A stretch of 64,000 nucleotides of DNA from Flavobacterium psychroterrae. GTDB taxonomy: Bacteria > Bacteroidota > Bacteroidia > Flavobacteriales > Flavobacteriaceae. Positions 63,901 through 64,000 of the stretch are shown here, piece after piece. The notes below the pieces were generated by a model, which saw only the letters and a list, made by a program, of their open reading frames with translations, was not told where the DNA came from and did no database searches. The stretch is taken from NCBI RefSeq assembly GCF_018380615.1, contig NZ_JAGYVZ010000014.1:62001-126000 (forward strand). The letters are read 5' to 3'. Position 1 is the first letter of the stretch; each line of letters begins with the position of its first letter. Both the position numbers and the translations under genes were made by a program.

Positions 63901-64000
63901 TTATCGATGGATATTTGTCTTTTGTATCCCCGCTTGCCACAAGATCAAAATGCAAATTAGGATCTTTCATTCCTGATTTTACAGCAAATGATCCGTTTGC
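60899..64000 (-). CDS. tamB: TamB translocation/assembly module protein (N-terminus outside window)
   Basis: The frame is open to the window edge (…ANGSFAVKSG before the first in-window Met), so the N-terminus is missing; about 1033 residues are present. Beta-taco repeats of the AsmA/TamB type throughout (e.g. GALDGNFKITGNASAPKVNGELNF, DTKLNIKGTLENPVIGGNIKI). The C-terminal DUF490 domain contains LTGKYEFTDGAYEMNF, LNLKGEAQLTGGIDPSG, RFIGENPFASESGG, TDLNVGVSKKLLDDRLKVTVGSSF, and a Lys/Glu-rich tail. It spans the periplasm and feeds TamL. Confidence 0.93.
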   Translation of the reverse strand, partial: ANGSFAVKSGMKDPNLHFDLVASGDTKDKYPSIKLKLNLDIADLEKLNLHAGPMKLRGNVDADIANSNPDFLNGKVFLSNVQVLQEAEPIVLDSVRVIAFADNTRNNIKISSQFLKAEIDGKYKLTTLTSAIEKSLSKYIDLKNPKVNGEADEQRLAFTVKIDNDPILFKLVPKLTGLEPINITGKYNNVTDSLEIKGTIPRIVYAENTIADGKINIEAKENALEYMISVATIESGSLKIPFTSLSGKVENNNLTYALEVKDTKDKQQYFIAGEFKSEDSKNIFKIDAENFILNYDKWTIDPENTIEFGGKRLYINKFYLANSGNELKIQSQGEQDNAPLQVDFVNFKIETIMNIVKKDKLLMQGLINGNAVVENVMTKPTFTSDLKIDQFAFRGEPVGDIAIKVDNKTNNLLAANVTLTGEGNDMNLTGNYRMDDGNLDFNLDLNNLNIKSIQGFTMGNITDGTGALDGNFKITGNASAPKVNGELNFKDTGFRVAKLNSFFKTQNEKITLQNDLITFNKFTFHDENDNELTIDGTIKSADYTKFDFGLTVVADDFRAIHSKEADNDLFYGDLILDTKLNIKGTLENPVIGGNIKINKDTKFSVVLPQSDPSIADREGIVEFVDEDNVYLKQTIAMENKLNQSQLVGMDVSVEISIDKEAELTLVIDKGNGDYLNLKGEAQLTGGIDPSGKTTLTGKYEFTDGAYEMNFNMIRRKFDIQKGSSIIWNGEPTMANLNITAIYKVETAPIDLLGNQLPTDNPTIRNTYKQKIPFQTLLKMNGELLKPEITFDIVLPDGNYDVSTDVVSLTQTKLQQLRQEPAELNKQVFALLLLNRFIGENPFASESGGTSAESLARQSVSKILSQQLNDLAGELITGVQLEFDLESTDDYTTGTRENRTDLNVGVSKKLLDDRLKVTVGSSFAVEGQERANEESTNIAGDVALDYQLTKDGRYMVRAYRKNEYQVAVEGQVVETGVAFIITMSYNKFRELFHRSAAEKEMIKEEKLRKEKRKQKEKEDKEKEENQIEGNEQKT

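Overview
The window is AT-rich and looks like the chromosome of a Flavobacterium-type bacterium (Bacteroidota, Flavobacteriales). The evidence is TAnnTTTG-type promoter elements, a type IX secretion C-terminal sorting domain on the GH30 enzyme, SusC/ZnuD-style TonB receptors, the tamL/tamB pair, and many lipoproteins and DUF families typical of this phylum. No tRNA, rRNA or CRISPR array was seen.

Left backbone (1-20460). In order: the 3' end of lysS, a RelE/ParE-type toxin-antitoxin pair, a small membrane protein, a lipoprotein, ldhA, a DUF4274-like protein, two tandem LTxxQ-motif secreted paralogues, a large zinc metalloprotease, hemL, a LysM glucosaminidase lipoprotein, an ACC-deaminase-like PLP enzyme, a small DUF5522 protein, hutU, a DUF4136 lipoprotein, ilvA, a secreted GH30 glycosidase with a ricin-type lectin domain, and a group III truncated haemoglobin. 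ilvA is preceded by an 18-codon leader peptide with 8 isoleucine codons followed by a terminator, which is a classic attenuator layout.

Island (about 20460-55491). A CTnDOT-like tyrosine integrase lies just inside a 15-bp direct repeat (20460-20474 and 55477-55491) that I read as attL and attR. Behind the integrase are scraps of a conjugative transposon (an ssb start and an rteC end). The rest is a coherent metal-homeostasis island, most likely for zinc. It has two COG0523 GTPases, two Fur-family regulators, and an 11-to-12-gene operon carrying extra copies of zinc enzymes (thrS, folE, hisI, queD, an LCIB/theta-type carbonic anhydrase) plus dcd and mogA. It also has MerC, two TonB receptor operons, a DUF3526 ABC exporter, DoxX and ChrA. 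At least ten copies of one palindrome, TGCAA-N5-TTGCA, sit at the island promoters in a fixed geometry: one copy touches the TATATTTG -7 element and the other lies 37-38 bp away.

The most novel element is a five-gene unit at 39442-43014 under one of these operators. It consists of a 33-residue peptide (missed by ordinary ORF callers) with a Gly-Gly junction and a Cys/His-rich tail THCSKCGHCTATL, a GRDP-like protein, an unknown protein whose C-terminus resembles a RiPP-recognition winged helix, a MATE exporter and a SAM methyltransferase. I propose a metal-regulated ribosomal peptide pathway, possibly a peptide metallophore. The neighbouring TonB receptor/DUF4374/ABC operon would be a candidate uptake route. 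This is inference.

Right backbone (55492-64000). An aromatic amino acid hydroxylase, a MITE-like inverted repeat, a DUF4230 protein, CACGAATT repeats, tamL, and the 3' two thirds or so of tamB, which runs off the window.
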